64,000 nucleotides of DNA from Psychrobacter alimentarius (GTDB lineage Bacteria; Pseudomonadota; Gammaproteobacteria; Pseudomonadales; Moraxellaceae), in the NCBI RefSeq assembly GCF_001606025.1, contig NZ_CP014945.1:3224001-3288000 (forward strand). The letters are read 5' to 3'. Shown here piece after piece: positions 8,813 to 25,326 of the stretch (position 1 is its first letter; each line of letters starts with the position of its first letter). The notes under the pieces were generated by a model. It was not told the DNA's origin. It did no database searches and was given only the letters and a program-made list of their open reading frames with translations. The position numbers and the translations under genes are program-made.

Positions 8813-10699
8813 TTATGATATATCCGCTAAGTTGCCTTTGTTTTCAAGCCATGTCTTGCGATCAGCCGCGCGTTTCTTTGCCAATAGCATATCCATAATG
8901 CCATTGGTTAACACCATATCGTCCATATCCAACTGAACCAAACGCCGTGTATCACGGTTCATAGTTGTCTCACGTAACTGATCGGCACTCATCTCACCAA
9001 GCCCTTTAAAGCGCGTGATTTGTGCTTTTTTATTGCCCGGTACATTTGCCAAAATTTGCTCAAGCTCAGACTCATCCAATGCATAATGCACATCTTTGCC
9101 CACATCTACTCGGTACAACGGTGGCATGGCGACAAATAAGTGACCTGCATCCACCAATGCTGGGAAATGCTTGACGAATAATGCGCAAATCAGCGTGGCA
9201 ATATGCAAGCCATCAGAGTCAGCATCGGCTAAGATACAAACTTTATCGTAGCGCAGCTCTGACAAATCATCAGAGGCTGGGTCAACACCGATTGCAATGG
9301 CAATATCGTGAATCTCTTGGCTAGACAAAACCGTATCTGACGAGACTTCCCACGTATTAAGAATCTTACCACGCAGGGGCAATATCGCCTGATAATGACG
9401 ATCACGAGCTTGTTTGGCACTACCGCCAGCAGAGTCACCTTCGACCAAAAACAGCTCAGCACCATCGCGTAGATCACCGCGACAATCTGCCAATTTACCC
9501 GGTAATGCAGGACCTTGCGTGATTTTTTTACGGGCGACTTTTTTGGCAGATTTGAGACGGCGACCCGCTTTATTAATCGCCAGCTCAGCAATCTGTGTCC
9601 CCATATCGGCATGTTGGTTCAGCCACAAGCTAAACGCGTCTTTTGCCAATGTCTGTACCGCGCCAGCCGCTTCACGGCTAGACAAGCGCTCTTTGGTTTG
9701 ACCAGAAAATTGCGGCTCTGAAAACTTTAAAGACAAGATATAATTCACCCCGTCCCACACATCTTCTGCCGTCAATTTCACACTACGAGGCAGCAAGTTG
9801 TGGATATCACAAAACTCGCGCAAGGCTTCTAAGATACCCGTACGCAGCCCATTGACGTGCGTACCACCTTGCGCCGTCGGAATCAAGTTCACATAGCTTT
9901 CTTGTATCGGTGTACCGCCCTCAGGCAACCAAGATAACGCAAAAGTAATGCCTGCACGTGCGCCGTTTTTGGCTTCATGATTATAATAAAAGGGCGCTTG
10001 CGGTAACGTTTCAAGTCCATCTAACTGCTCGTTTAGATACTCAACCACGCCATCGGTAAACTGCCAAACGACTTTTTCATCGTTGATATCATCCACAAAC
10101 TCAATCGTCAGCCCAGCCGCCAAAACTGCTTTGGCCTTTAAATTATGCTTAAGCTGTTTGACATTAAATTTGGGCGTATCAAAGAAGCTACCATCGGCCC
10201 AAAAATGGACTCTGGTACCGCGTTTGCGTTTGTTTGAACTGACCGCTTCCGTCAAAGGTGTCACGGGCGCGCCATTCTCAAATGCCATATCAAACTGCGT
10301 GCTGTCACGCCATACCGTCACTTCGACGCGTGTCGATAGCGCATTGACGACCGAAATACCTACGCCATGTAGACCACCTGAGACTTCATAATTGGAAGTC
10401 GAAAACTTACCACCCGCATGCAAGCGGGTCAAAATCAACTCAATACCAGATTGATTAAACTCAGGGTGAATATCGGTCGGCATACCGCGACCATCGTCTT
10501 CGACAGACAATGAACCATCAGCGTGCAGCTGGACTTTGATGGTTTTGGCATAACCTGCCAATGCTTCATCGACCGAGTTATCAATGACTTCTTGCGCTAG
10601 ATGGTTTGGGCGTGTGGTATCGGTATACATACCGGGACGACGACGAACTGGCTCAAGTCCTTCTAAAACTTCTAACGATTGCGCATTATATTGACTCAC
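8813..10699 (-). CDS. parE: DNA topoisomerase IV subunit B
   Basis: ATPase subunit of topoisomerase IV, which decatenates daughter chromosomes with ParC. The GHKL ATPase domain is at the N-terminus (GLEPVRRRPGMYTD, then DNSVDEALAG and GGLHGVGISVVNALS). The transducer domain is in the middle and the TOPRIM domain begins near residue 419 with EGDSAGGSAKQARDR, with DADSDGLHI further on. The 628-aa length equals ParE rather than GyrB, which has an extra insert in gammaproteobacteria. The yqiA homologue lies upstream on the same strand, as in E. coli. Confidence 0.97.
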   Translation of the reverse strand: MSQYNAQSLEVLEGLEPVRRRPGMYTDTTRPNHLAQEVIDNSVDEALAGYAKTIKVQLHADGSLSVEDDGRGMPTDIHPEFNQSGIELILTRLHAGGKFSTSNYEVSGGLHGVGISVVNALSTRVEVTVWRDSTQFDMAFENGAPVTPLTEAVSSNKRKRGTRVHFWADGSFFDTPKFNVKQLKHNLKAKAVLAAGLTIEFVDDINDEKVVWQFTDGVVEYLNEQLDGLETLPQAPFYYNHEAKNGARAGITFALSWLPEGGTPIQESYVNLIPTAQGGTHVNGLRTGILEALREFCDIHNLLPRSVKLTAEDVWDGVNYILSLKFSEPQFSGQTKERLSSREAAGAVQTLAKDAFSLWLNQHADMGTQIAELAINKAGRRLKSAKKVARKKITQGPALPGKLADCRGDLRDGAELFLVEGDSAGGSAKQARDRHYQAILPLRGKILNTWEVSSDTVLSSQEIHDIAIAIGVDPASDDLSELRYDKVCILADADSDGLHIATLICALFVKHFPALVDAGHLFVAMPPLYRVDVGKDVHYALDESELEQILANVPGNKKAQITRFKGLGEMSADQLRETTMNRDTRRLVQLDMDDMVLTNGIMDMLLAKKRAADRKTWLENKGNLADIS

Positions 10700-10824
10700 A
10701 AATGCATCCTTAATTGTTCATGTGCGATTGATTCTATTGAACCATTATAACGAAAAATCACGACCTTAACGGTAATAGTCAGTCGCTCACGTCATATAAT
10801 GTCGTCTATTTATTTGATGCGGTG

Positions 10825-11484
10825 TTAGACCAACTGCTGTATTAGCTTAAGCACCATGGGTAATTGCTCACCAAAGTCACTAAATCTATGATCGCCGCCC
10901 GCTTGCACCGTCACTGCCGCACCTTGCTCTTGATAAAAGTCTTTAGTCAACTCAGGAGTTAACAACTCATCACCTTCTTTAATCAGTACCGCCACTTTGT
11001 CTGGATGATTCACAGTCGATAACGCATGATCCGCAAACCATTGCAAATCAGCATTGGTAATATTCCAGCCGCCTGCCGTCGAATGTAGAACATAATCGTC
11101 GGACGATGTATCTTTGTTACTACTGGCTGACATAGCCTCATTGGCAAATCGTTGTAGCGTGATGTGAGGCTGCGTACTGGGATTTAATAATAGTGCTGGG
11201 CAACCCGTATGATTGCTGACCAAGGTAGAAAAATATCCACCTAACGAGCTGCCTATTAATACGGTGTTGTTAGACGCAAATGGTGCGCCTTCAATACTTT
11301 GGTTTTTATTAGTGGCATTTTTTATTAATGATAGTATGTGCTCAAAAACGTGCTCAGGCGCTTGATTCAAATCAGGGCGTAATACGGTGATATCAGGATA
11401 ATACTGCTGGCAATATTCTTCTAAGAGCCTGCCTTTGGTAGAATTGGCATCGCTGTCCAATCCATGAATATAAATGAGGTTCAT
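10825..11484 (-). CDS. yqiA: YqiA/YcfP-family alpha/beta-fold hydrolase (esterase)
   Basis: A small cytoplasmic alpha/beta hydrolase of 219 aa. The N-terminal strand-turn IYIHGLDSDANSTKG, the nucleophile elbow GSSLGG (Ser80) and a C-terminal GGDHRFSDF carrying the catalytic His fit the family; an Asp is likely in the strand before it. It lies 125 bp upstream of parE on the same strand. The yqiA-parE neighbourhood is also found in enterobacteria, which supports the symbol. It is slightly longer than E. coli YqiA (193 aa), mainly through an insert around residues 55-72. Confidence 0.85.
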   Translation of the reverse strand: MNLIYIHGLDSDANSTKGRLLEEYCQQYYPDITVLRPDLNQAPEHVFEHILSLIKNATNKNQSIEGAPFASNNTVLIGSSLGGYFSTLVSNHTGCPALLLNPSTQPHITLQRFANEAMSASSNKDTSSDDYVLHSTAGGWNITNADLQWFADHALSTVNHPDKVAVLIKEGDELLTPELTKDFYQEQGAAVTVQAGGDHRFSDFGEQLPMVLKLIQQLV

Positions 11485-11675
11485 ATATTATCTCGCTTAT
11501 TATGATTATTTTATAATGTTTGTTTTACGGTGAGTGTGACGGCCAGCATAACACCCGCTCAGTAAACATAGTAACAATAAAACGGCACACTATTATTCGC
11601 TATTTGCGACATAATAGAACTATGACAATAGTTTGCGCCAGTCAAAGGAATGACCGTAATAGCGATGGAGCCGCC

Positions 11676-11936
11676 ATGAATCCACAGTTTGAGCTGTTCG
11701 ACATAGACAACCCTTGTATCGGTGTCTGTCAAAGCAATAAAAAAGGGTATTGCTTTGGTTGCTTGCGCAGTCGTCCTGAGCGTCAATTGTGGCTGAGTAT
11801 GAGCATGGAGGAGCGCCGAGAGGTATTACGGCTTATTGTGAGCCGTAAACAGCGTATCGAGCAGATGAGACAACGCAAAGGCGAACAATTGGGATTTGAT
11901 TTTGAGGAAGAGGTTGAAGTGGGTGAGTTGTTTTGA
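11676..11936 (+). CDS. DUF1289 family Cys-rich protein
   Basis: A small protein of 86 aa. The frame is open from 11520, but a GGAG site at 11667-11670 and the start of family similarity place the start at the ATG at 11676. It has the DUF1289 signature PCIGVCQSNKKGYCFGCLR with four Cys, then a Trp-containing helix (ERQLWLSMSMEERREVLRLI). The four Cys suggest a metal or Fe-S site. The family has no established biochemical role. Divergent from yqiA. Confidence 0.85.
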   Translation: MNPQFELFDIDNPCIGVCQSNKKGYCFGCLRSRPERQLWLSMSMEERREVLRLIVSRKQRIEQMRQRKGEQLGFDFEEEVEVGELF

Positions 11937-11970
11937 AGGATATAAAAACTATGTATGATATATTCTATTT

Positions 11971-12900
11971 TCAGGTATTTTCTACCCAGAGACCGATTTC
12001 ATCTTCTTCGTATGAAATGTCAAAAAAATCTTTTGGATTATATCCATCACAGTAATCATGAGGCAAGTTAGTCAGAATCTCATACTTTGTAATGTAATTA
12101 CTTTTATGCCACTTAGTACCAAACCTAGAAACCAAGTTAAAAAATAATATATATAACTCTGGATTAGAAAGTTGTGCCCTATATATTTTTATTAGGTCAA
12201 ATTTTTCTTCTTGAGAAAGATATTTATCATTATCTACCAACTTAATAGCATTATACATATTTCGGAAATAACTGCTTAATTCGGTTTGATTAGTTCTTCC
12301 TAATTTCAAACTCTCATTCTCTTTTACTCTTTTCAGCATTTCAGTAGCTATTAAAGAGCCACTCCTATGAACTGATAACTTTCCTTCTATAAATTCAATC
12401 CAAGTTTCACTTTGACCGTAAAAGAAACATATATACGCCACATCGATTTTTTCCCTAGAGTTGAGATTAAGATCTAAGGTTTCGCTGATGTTATTAATAG
12501 CCAATAAAAGTTTTTTAAATTGTATTTTATATACTACAAATGCTCGTCTACCTTCTTCAACTATATCTGGTTTAGCAGTCTCTATACTTCTTACCTTAAT
12601 ACTTCTCACATTTTCAGTATGATAATCCAGCATTTTAAAGAAATGATCTTTCGTCTTATTTTTAAATGTTTCTATATATTGGGATGTAATTGTGTATATT
12701 AGCAAAAGAACGCTAAGAATTGAGAAAAGCGTACCTATAAATCCGCCAAAGAAATCACCAAATTTAGATGCCAGATTGGTATCAATATCGAAGCTCCAAT
12801 TGAAATAAGCTTCATTAAAGATGATAAAAGGTAGAATCAATAATAAAAAGGCAGATAAAATCATGAGTACATATTTTAAAATAGTATTTAGTCTAACCAT
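11971..12900 (-). CDS. Putative phage abortive infection protein (putAbiC-like)
   Basis: A 309-aa protein with two N-terminal membrane segments (about residues 8-30 and 48-72), joined by a short loop. The segment KFGDFFGGFIGTLFSILSVL, followed by DHFFKMLDYHTENVRSI, is characteristic of the putative phage abortive infection family (PF16872). The long C-terminal part is soluble, Lys/Glu-rich and cytoplasmic. In the AbiC group, such proteins are thought to stop phage growth at the cost of the cell. The gene is markedly more AT-rich than its neighbours and has a same-strand partner 71 bp upstream, so the pair probably arrived together. The family call is from memory of the motif; a Pfam search would settle it. 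Confidence 0.75.
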   Translation of the reverse strand: MVRLNTILKYVLMILSAFLLLILPFIIFNEAYFNWSFDIDTNLASKFGDFFGGFIGTLFSILSVLLLIYTITSQYIETFKNKTKDHFFKMLDYHTENVRSIKVRSIETAKPDIVEEGRRAFVVYKIQFKKLLLAINNISETLDLNLNSREKIDVAYICFFYGQSETWIEFIEGKLSVHRSGSLIATEMLKRVKENESLKLGRTNQTELSSYFRNMYNAIKLVDNDKYLSQEEKFDLIKIYRAQLSNPELYILFFNLVSRFGTKWHKSNYITKYEILTNLPHDYCDGYNPKDFFDISYEEDEIGLWVENT

Positions 12901-12971
12901 TTCACTCTCTTCAAAAGGCTTTATAATTATAGATCAAGTATCTTAAAATAACTCTTAAAAGATCAAATAAA

Positions 12972-13622
12972 CTACTTTTTATACTTTGCAGCTAGAGCTA
13001 AAAATGCTTTTCGGCCAATAACTATTGGTATGTACTTTATATCAGATATTTCTTTCGGAACTTTAGAGTTTAAACTTTTGAAACTTGTGCCAGCTAAATT
13101 ACCTTCATTCCCATAAATCAAACCACCATATATATTGTCTTTCAAATTTTTTTCTTTATGTAAGCTTGTACGAATATTAATATATGTTCCGATAGTACAG
13201 TCTAAAATATAATCATCGTCTATAGTTATCCATGTATGAAAATCTAGTGACTTCGGAATTCCATTTATTAGCCAATCTGCACACTTACTCTCATTAAAAG
13301 GGAATGGTTGATTCTTACCTACGAATACATCTCCCACTGTAATATTAGCGTTTATAGATGGATAATTATTCTCGATAAAATTCAATATGGCGTAATGTAC
13401 GTTTCCACAATCAATACTGAATCTTTCGATAGGATTAAACCCTTCTTTTTCGTACATAGATGTTTCATTTGCAAAAATAACACTAATTTCACTTATTAAC
13501 TCTGACAATGCTTGTTTATTAGATTTACTTGAGTTTAGATTGCAGCTAAAGCCTTTATCAATAGTAAACTTTATAGCATCATTAAATGACTGTTCGTATG
13601 TTCTCAAGACTAAATTATCCAT
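12972..13622 (-). CDS. Transglutaminase/papain-like fold protein (putative), partner of the AbiC-like gene
   Basis: A 216-aa protein I do not recognise by name. It shows a Cys-His-Asp order like transglutaminase or papain-like enzymes: Cys in FSIDCGNVHYAILNFIE at about residue 72, His in DFHTWITIDDDY and Asp in ILDCTIGTY. The HxW, then DxT arrangement is the usual one in transglutaminase-like cysteine proteases. There is no signal peptide, so it should act in the cytoplasm. It is AT-rich and on the same strand as the downstream AbiC-like gene, probably in one transcript. Function is inferred from the fold only and stays uncertain. Confidence 0.5.
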   Translation of the reverse strand: MDNLVLRTYEQSFNDAIKFTIDKGFSCNLNSSKSNKQALSELISEISVIFANETSMYEKEGFNPIERFSIDCGNVHYAILNFIENNYPSINANITVGDVFVGKNQPFPFNESKCADWLINGIPKSLDFHTWITIDDDYILDCTIGTYINIRTSLHKEKNLKDNIYGGLIYGNEGNLAGTSFKSLNSKVPKEISDIKYIPIVIGRKAFLALAAKYKK

Positions 13623-13748
13623 TAAATATCCTTTATTTATTATAAATCAAAACCTTTATTATGCCTTATTATTTATAACTAAGCTTATGTTTAAAATATA
13701 TAACTTTTATGAAATAATTAATAGCAAATTTTTAAAATTTTTTTCCTA

Positions 13749-13856
13749 GCGCAAAGAAAGTCCCACGTGTAGATAACTAGTCGGGGGATATTTCAGAATA
13801 GAGAGCTAACGATGACCAACTTTCACATAGGCGAACCATGCTACCGTTTATGCTTG
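13749..13856 (-). pseudogene. Decayed relic of an rRNA operon end (terminator plus 5S 3' part)
   Basis: The stretch GCGCAAAGAAAGTCCC, a ruined stem, then CAGAATAGAGAGCTAACGATG, GACCAACTTTCACATAGG and CGAACCATGCTACC follows the end of the intact operons (15791-15900) base by base with scattered substitutions. It fades out before the rest of the 5S. The stem of the terminator is no longer complementary. This is therefore a dead copy of the rrn terminator and the 3' half of a 5S gene, in the same orientation as the three live operons 2 kb away. Confidence 0.75.
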
Positions 13857-13911
13857 ATTACTATTCTTCTTAGCAAACGGAAGTAAACGTTATTGCCTAC
13901 GCCATCTCTTT

Positions 13912-15441
13912 TTACAAAGGACTAGTAACTAAACTATAGAGTGTGCGTACGCCATTAATATAGTTGCCCATCCGCATGTTTTCGTTAGCAGCGTGCTGAT
14001 TATTATCTGCATTGACCAAAGGCACGATAACGAATGGTACTTTCAATGCTTCTACAATTTCTGCCGTTGGCACAGTGCCACCCATCATACGAATACGGAC
14101 TGGTGCAGGCGTTGCGCCAAAAGCTTCAGTCATCGATTGGTATGCCCATTTGCCGACAGGTGCATCCATCGGTGTTGCCGCAGCATTCCCACCTTTACTT
14201 TGATAAGTGAAGCTTGCCAACTTATCAAAACGCGCTCTGTCATCATCGGTAGGTTCGCCTGTCACCAAGTGATAGCCTTGTTTTTGAATATGCGTCTCAA
14301 CGAGCTTGGTAAGATAGTTGGCATCGGACTCGGGCGTTGTGCGTAGATCCAGCTCAGCAACGGCCTTGTCAGGCACGATAGTAGCGACTTTATCACCAAC
14401 GGCAGCCGACGCCATTCCACGGACATTGAGTGATGGATACTGCATTGCCTCCTGATAGTTGTCACCTACCTTGTCAGGTTTTGCGATACCAAGACGCTTT
14501 TGTATCGCAGCTTCATCATCTGGAACAGCAGCCATAATTTTGCGATCGGCAGCGGTGAGCTTCACGCGATCATAGTAACCCGGTATAGTGACACGGCCAT
14601 CATCACCCTTCATGGAGGCAAGAAGCGTCGCCAAGCGCTGTGCAGGGTTAGGTGAGTAATTGCCATAGTGACCACTGTGTAGCGGTACTTTAGCACCATA
14701 AACCGTCAGGCGCGCCTGAGCAGCGCCTCGATTGCCAAAAATCAGTGTCGGCTGATTGGTTGCATGCATAGGTCCATCATTAATAACAATAACGTCTGAG
14801 CGCAATAGGTCTTTATTGGCTGACATTACCTTATTAATTGAAGGCGACCCTTTTTCTTCCTCGCTATCCAATATCACTTTCACATTTATACCTTGAGCAA
14901 CACCGCTAGCTTTTATGGCATCCATGGTGGCCAAAAGCATCATGATTGGTGCCTTATCATCGGCAGAGGAACGCCCAAAAACACGCCATTCAGGATCGAC
15001 CGAACCATTAAACAGTTTCGCAGAATCCACCTCTTCCCATTTATCATCTGTGGTACGGCGTTTAAGTACTGGTTGCCATGGATCTTTCTGATCCCATTGC
15101 TCCGGTACTACTGGCTGACCATCTAGGTGCATATAAAAGAGTACTGTCTTGCGTTTAGGATCAGCATTTGGCTGCTCTGCAAAAAGCATGGGCTTACCGT
15201 CATTTTCCAGCTGCTTTGTGACAAAGCCGCGCTTACGAAAAGCGGCGTCGAGAAACTCAACGTTTTTACGAACGTCTGCTGGAACGATCGCATCATTTGG
15301 TAACTTTAAGAGGTCGAAGTACTCAGGATAGGTACCTTGTGCATACTGAGCAGCAGAAGAAGCAGAAAGTTTAACGGCATTGGCAGAGCTACACATCACA
15401 AGTGCAGCACCAGCCAAAGAAAAGAAACCTAATTTGTTCAT
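13912..15441 (-). CDS. M20-family metallopeptidase, exported
   Basis: A zinc-dependent exopeptidase or amidohydrolase of the M20/M25/M40 family, 509 aa. A signal peptide (hydrophobic 4-16, cleavage after SSANA at about 22) sends it to the periplasm. Metal residues are visible: His in FYMHLDGQPV, Asp in GRSSADDKAP, the catalytic Glu pair in ILDSEEEKGSPS, and the C-terminal His in NNQHAANENMR. The dimerisation domain lies between (about residues 230-380). The substrate, a dipeptide or acyl amino acid, cannot be told. It is a single gene between the 5S relic and the rrn array. Confidence 0.88.
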   Translation of the reverse strand: MNKLGFFSLAGAALVMCSSANAVKLSASSAAQYAQGTYPEYFDLLKLPNDAIVPADVRKNVEFLDAAFRKRGFVTKQLENDGKPMLFAEQPNADPKRKTVLFYMHLDGQPVVPEQWDQKDPWQPVLKRRTTDDKWEEVDSAKLFNGSVDPEWRVFGRSSADDKAPIMMLLATMDAIKASGVAQGINVKVILDSEEEKGSPSINKVMSANKDLLRSDVIVINDGPMHATNQPTLIFGNRGAAQARLTVYGAKVPLHSGHYGNYSPNPAQRLATLLASMKGDDGRVTIPGYYDRVKLTAADRKIMAAVPDDEAAIQKRLGIAKPDKVGDNYQEAMQYPSLNVRGMASAAVGDKVATIVPDKAVAELDLRTTPESDANYLTKLVETHIQKQGYHLVTGEPTDDDRARFDKLASFTYQSKGGNAAATPMDAPVGKWAYQSMTEAFGATPAPVRIRMMGGTVPTAEIVEALKVPFVIVPLVNADNNQHAANENMRMGNYINGVRTLYSLVTSPL

Positions 15442-15784
15442 AATTTCCCTATTTACGTGAAGTTAACCAAAGCAATCCATTGTAATTTTTAACTATCTTA
15501 TCAAGACATCATCATTGAGAAGCGAATTAACCTTTTATCAAGCGTTGTCTCAGTGAATTGATTATTCTAAGCTCTATGAATTTATCACTAATAACACAGC
15601 TCAACAATATTCATATAGGAATACAGTCTATGTCAATTGGTTAACATTGCTTAGATAACAGCTTTGAATAGGTATATAGTTCGATAGAGAAATAAATGCA
15701 GACAGTGCTGTAGAGATAGGAATATATATAGTAAGCACTATGCCCGTTGAATAGAACCTAATACATAGAGTGTTTGAATGCTTG
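15442..15784. other. Intergenic region upstream of the M20 peptidase
   Basis: 343 AT-rich bases between the peptidase start and the end of the rrn array. It must hold the peptidase promoter on the minus strand. I see no RNA gene, repeat or strong consensus in it. Confidence 0.5.
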
Positions 15785-15796
15785 AAACAGACGCGC

Positions 15797-15832
15797 AAAG
15801 AAAAGCCCCTTGATACGTTAGTATCAAGGGGC
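15797..15832 (-). terminator. rrn terminator, unit A
   Basis: On the minus strand a 12-bp stem GCCCCTTGATAC / GTATCAAGGGGC with loop TAAC is followed by TTTTCTTT. It lies 16 bp after the 5S gene. Confidence 0.92.
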
Positions 15833-15848
15833 TAGTCAGGAATAGAGA

Positions 15849-15961
15849 GCTGACGATGACCTACTCTCACATGGGCGAACCACACTACCATTGGCGCTAC
15901 GATGTTTCACTTCTGAGTTCGAGAAGGGATCAGGTGGTTCCATCGTGCTATTGTCGTCAGC
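15849..15961 (-). rRNA. rrf: 5S ribosomal RNA, unit A
   Basis: The 113-base segment begins GCTGACGACAATAGC and ends GGTCATCGTCAGC on the minus strand. The ends are complementary (helix I) and the internal CGAACTCAGAAGTGAAAC loop is the conserved 5S signature. It is last in the operon, followed by the terminator. Ends may be off by one or two bases. Confidence 0.95.
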
Positions 15962-16123
15962 AAAGGGGGTTAGATATGAGTCTGTTTGTGTGACTTTTGA
16001 TAAGTACCACATAACCTAACTGAATCAAGGTTAAGGTGATATCGAAATATACTTTCTTATTCTAAAGCTTTCGCTTTGCAAGATAGATTAATTAGACTTG
16101 ATACAAACCACTTGGGTGTTGTA

Positions 16124-18979
<2,856 letters not shown>

Positions 18980-19319
18980 ACAACCCCAAGTAGTCTTTCG
19001 ACTAAGTAGTGTCATACACTCTAATTAATGATAACGATATCACCTATGTTTACGCTTGATTCAGTTCTCTTATTTCTTTTTAGCAATCAACCCCTGGGAT
19101 AACAACTGATGTCGTTAAAGAGCTGATTACTAAGGTTAAGATGTGCGCGTGAACACGCTCATCCTAACCCAGACTCATATCTATGTTTTTAAATAGTCTC
19201 TATGCTCTCGTCGAGTCATAGATTTCCGTATAAAACAGAAAGAAGTAATCTTATTAAAATCACTTGTTTCTATTTGATACCTATTTTATTTATTCGCATC
19301 CTAAGCTTAACTAAAGTAG
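18980..19319 (-). other. 16S-23S internal spacer, 3' part, unit A
   Basis: 340 bases between tRNA-Ala and 23S. It contains the boxA-like element listed separately and the 5' arm of the 23S processing stem near 18975-18995. Position 19186 is T here but C in the other two units. Confidence 0.85.
19112..19124 (-). promoter_or_regulatory. boxA-like antitermination element in the 16S-23S spacer
   Basis: AGCTCTTTAACGA on the minus strand matches the rrn boxA consensus TGCTCTTTAACA well. It lies between tRNA-Ala and 23S, where spacer boxA elements bind NusB/NusE. The same element recurs at 25036-25048 and 30960-30972. Confidence 0.65.
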
Positions 19320-19395
19320 TGGTGGAGCCAAACGGAGTCGAACCGTTGACCTCCTGCGTGCAAGGCAGGCGCTCTACCAACTGAGCTATGGCCCC
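19320..19395 (-). tRNA. tRNA-Ala (anticodon TGC), unit A
   Basis: 76 bases with encoded CCA. Acceptor GGGGCCA pairs with TGGCTCC, the anticodon loop CTTGCACG carries TGC and the T loop is GGTTCGACTCC. Second tRNA in the rrn spacer. Confidence 0.97.
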
Positions 19396-19402
19396 ATATA
19401 AA

Positions 19403-19479
19403 TGGTGGGTCTAAGTGGACTTGAACCACTGACCCCCGCGTTATCAACACGGTGCTCTAACCAGCTGAGCTACAGACCC
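19403..19479 (-). tRNA. tRNA-Ile (anticodon GAT), unit A
   Basis: 77 bases with encoded CCA. Acceptor GGGTCTG pairs with TAGACCC, the anticodon loop TTGATAAC carries GAT and the T loop is GGTTCAAGTCC. First tRNA after 16S, in the usual Ile-Ala order. Confidence 0.97.
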
Positions 19480-19551
19480 AATACGTCCTAAAACGTAAGC
19501 TTAAACTAAAGAACAACTTGTTGTGAATTCTTGCTGACCGAATGCTGTCTA

Positions 19552-21090
<1,539 letters not shown>

Positions 21091-21657
21091 AATCTTGCTA
21101 TGAAGCTCTTTAAAGAAGCTTCTAAACTTGGCTCATCTAATCTGGCAAAATCGCTAAAAATTATGTTCGTAATGAATTAACTTTGAGTTTTTCTGCTGTC
21201 TTAAATGATAATTTTTATAGTTAATAATCTTCCCGAAAAGAAAAGATAGTCAACTTTATTTTTTAGCATCCTGAATCAGCAAAAATCCACACAAGTTGTT
21301 CTTTAGTTATGCTTTTAAATAATGCCTGTCACTGTCGTCCAGTAGCAGTTATCTCTTAACCAATTATTACATAGCCAATGTGGCTTATCCTAATTAGCGA
21401 GCTGACTATCATATCATGTTTTAATAGACTGTCAAGCTTCTTTTTTAATTCGTTTCAATAAGTTAGCTCGCTAATTTTAGTGATTACTCACTCAGTTATT
21501 AACTGCTTTGCCTTAATGAGGTGCGTATTATAGACGCTTTATTCTTAGTGTCAAGGGTTTATTTTAAGTTTGTTTGAATGACCTGAATCAACCAGATACT
21601 CAACCCACCTTCCCTTTCAACTGGGTGGCATTATACGCTTGTTTGAGTCTGGGTCAA
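21091..21657 (-). promoter_or_regulatory. rrn leader and triple promoter P1-P3, unit A
   Basis: On the minus strand three sigma70-type promoters, all with 16-bp spacing, precede 16S. P1 is TTGACC (21652-21657) and TATAAT (21630-21635), with a GC-rich GCCACCC discriminator as in stringently controlled P1 promoters. P2 is TTGACA (21549-21554) and TATAAT (21527-21532). P3 is TTGACA (21430-21435) and TATGAT (21408-21413). The P1 -35 box lies in the 71-bp inter-unit spacer, with an A/T-rich UP-like tract upstream. The leader 21091-21400 holds the 5' arm of the 16S processing stem. Confidence 0.85.
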
Positions 21658-21708
21658 GGTCAATTGACAGTTTTTTTATGATTATTTTGCTGAGTCAATT
21701 GGCAAACT
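21638..21708 (-). other. 71-bp spacer between tandem rrn units A and B
   Basis: It separates the last shared base of unit A from the end of unit B. It carries the P1 -35 box and upstream A/T tract of unit A, and an imperfect inverted repeat around two TCAATTG motifs. The identical sequence is at 27562-27632. It is missing at both outer ends of the array. Confidence 0.85.
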
Positions 21709-21720
21709 AAACAGACGCGC

Positions 21721-21756
21721 AAAGAAAAGCCCCTTGATACGTTAGTATCAAGGGGC
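21721..21756 (-). terminator. rrn terminator, unit B
   Basis: Same 12-bp stem, TAAC loop and TTTTCTTT tail as in unit A. It lies only about 60 bp upstream (in transcription) of the unit A P1 -35 box. Confidence 0.92.
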
Positions 21757-21772
21757 TAGTCAGGAATAGAGA

Positions 21773-21885
21773 GCTGACGATGACCTACTCTCACATGGGC
21801 GAACCACACTACCATTGGCGCTACGATGTTTCACTTCTGAGTTCGAGAAGGGATCAGGTGGTTCCATCGTGCTATTGTCGTCAGC
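21773..21885 (-). rRNA. rrf: 5S ribosomal RNA, unit B
   Basis: Identical to the unit A 5S at the 5924-bp period, 113 bases with complementary ends. Confidence 0.95.
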
Positions 21886-22047
21886 AAAGGGGGTTAGATA
21901 TGAGTCTGTTTGTGTGACTTTTGATAAGTACCACATAACCTAACTGAATCAAGGTTAAGGTGATATCGAAATATACTTTCTTATTCTAAAGCTTTCGCTT
22001 TACAAGATAGATTAATTAGACTTGATACAAACCACTTGGGTGTTGTA

Positions 22048-24903
<2,856 letters not shown>

Positions 24904-25035
24904 ACAACCCCAAGTAGTCTTTCGACTAAGTAGTGTCATACACTCTAATTAATGATAACGATATCACCTATGTTTACGCTTGATTCAGTTCTCTTATTTC
25001 TTTTTAGCAATCAACCCCTGGGATAACAACTGATG

Positions 25036-25048
25036 TCGTTAAAGAGCT
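25036..25048 (-). promoter_or_regulatory. boxA-like element, unit B spacer
   Basis: AGCTCTTTAACGA on the minus strand, same place as in unit A, between tRNA-Ala and 23S. Confidence 0.65.
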
Positions 25049-25243
25049 GATTACTAAGGTTAAGATGTGCGCGTGAACACGCTCATCCTAACCCAGACTC
25101 ATATCTATGCTTTTAAATAGTCTCTATGCTCTCGTCGAGTCATAGATTTCCGTATAAAACAGAAAGAAGTAATCTTATTAAAATCACTTGTTTCTATTTG
25201 ATACCTATTTTATTTATTCGCATCCTAAGCTTAACTAAAGTAG

Positions 25244-25319
25244 TGGTGGAGCCAAACGGAGTCGAACCGTTGACCTCCTGCGTGCAAGGCAGGCGCTCTA
25301 CCAACTGAGCTATGGCCCC
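25244..25319 (-). tRNA. tRNA-Ala (TGC), unit B
   Basis: Identical to the unit A gene, 76 bases with encoded CCA. Confidence 0.97.
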
Positions 25320-25326
25320 ATATAAA

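Noticed and set aside
13993..15331. Plus-strand frames opposite the M20 peptidase
   Set aside because: Antisense shadows; the minus frame has a signal peptide and all metal ligands.
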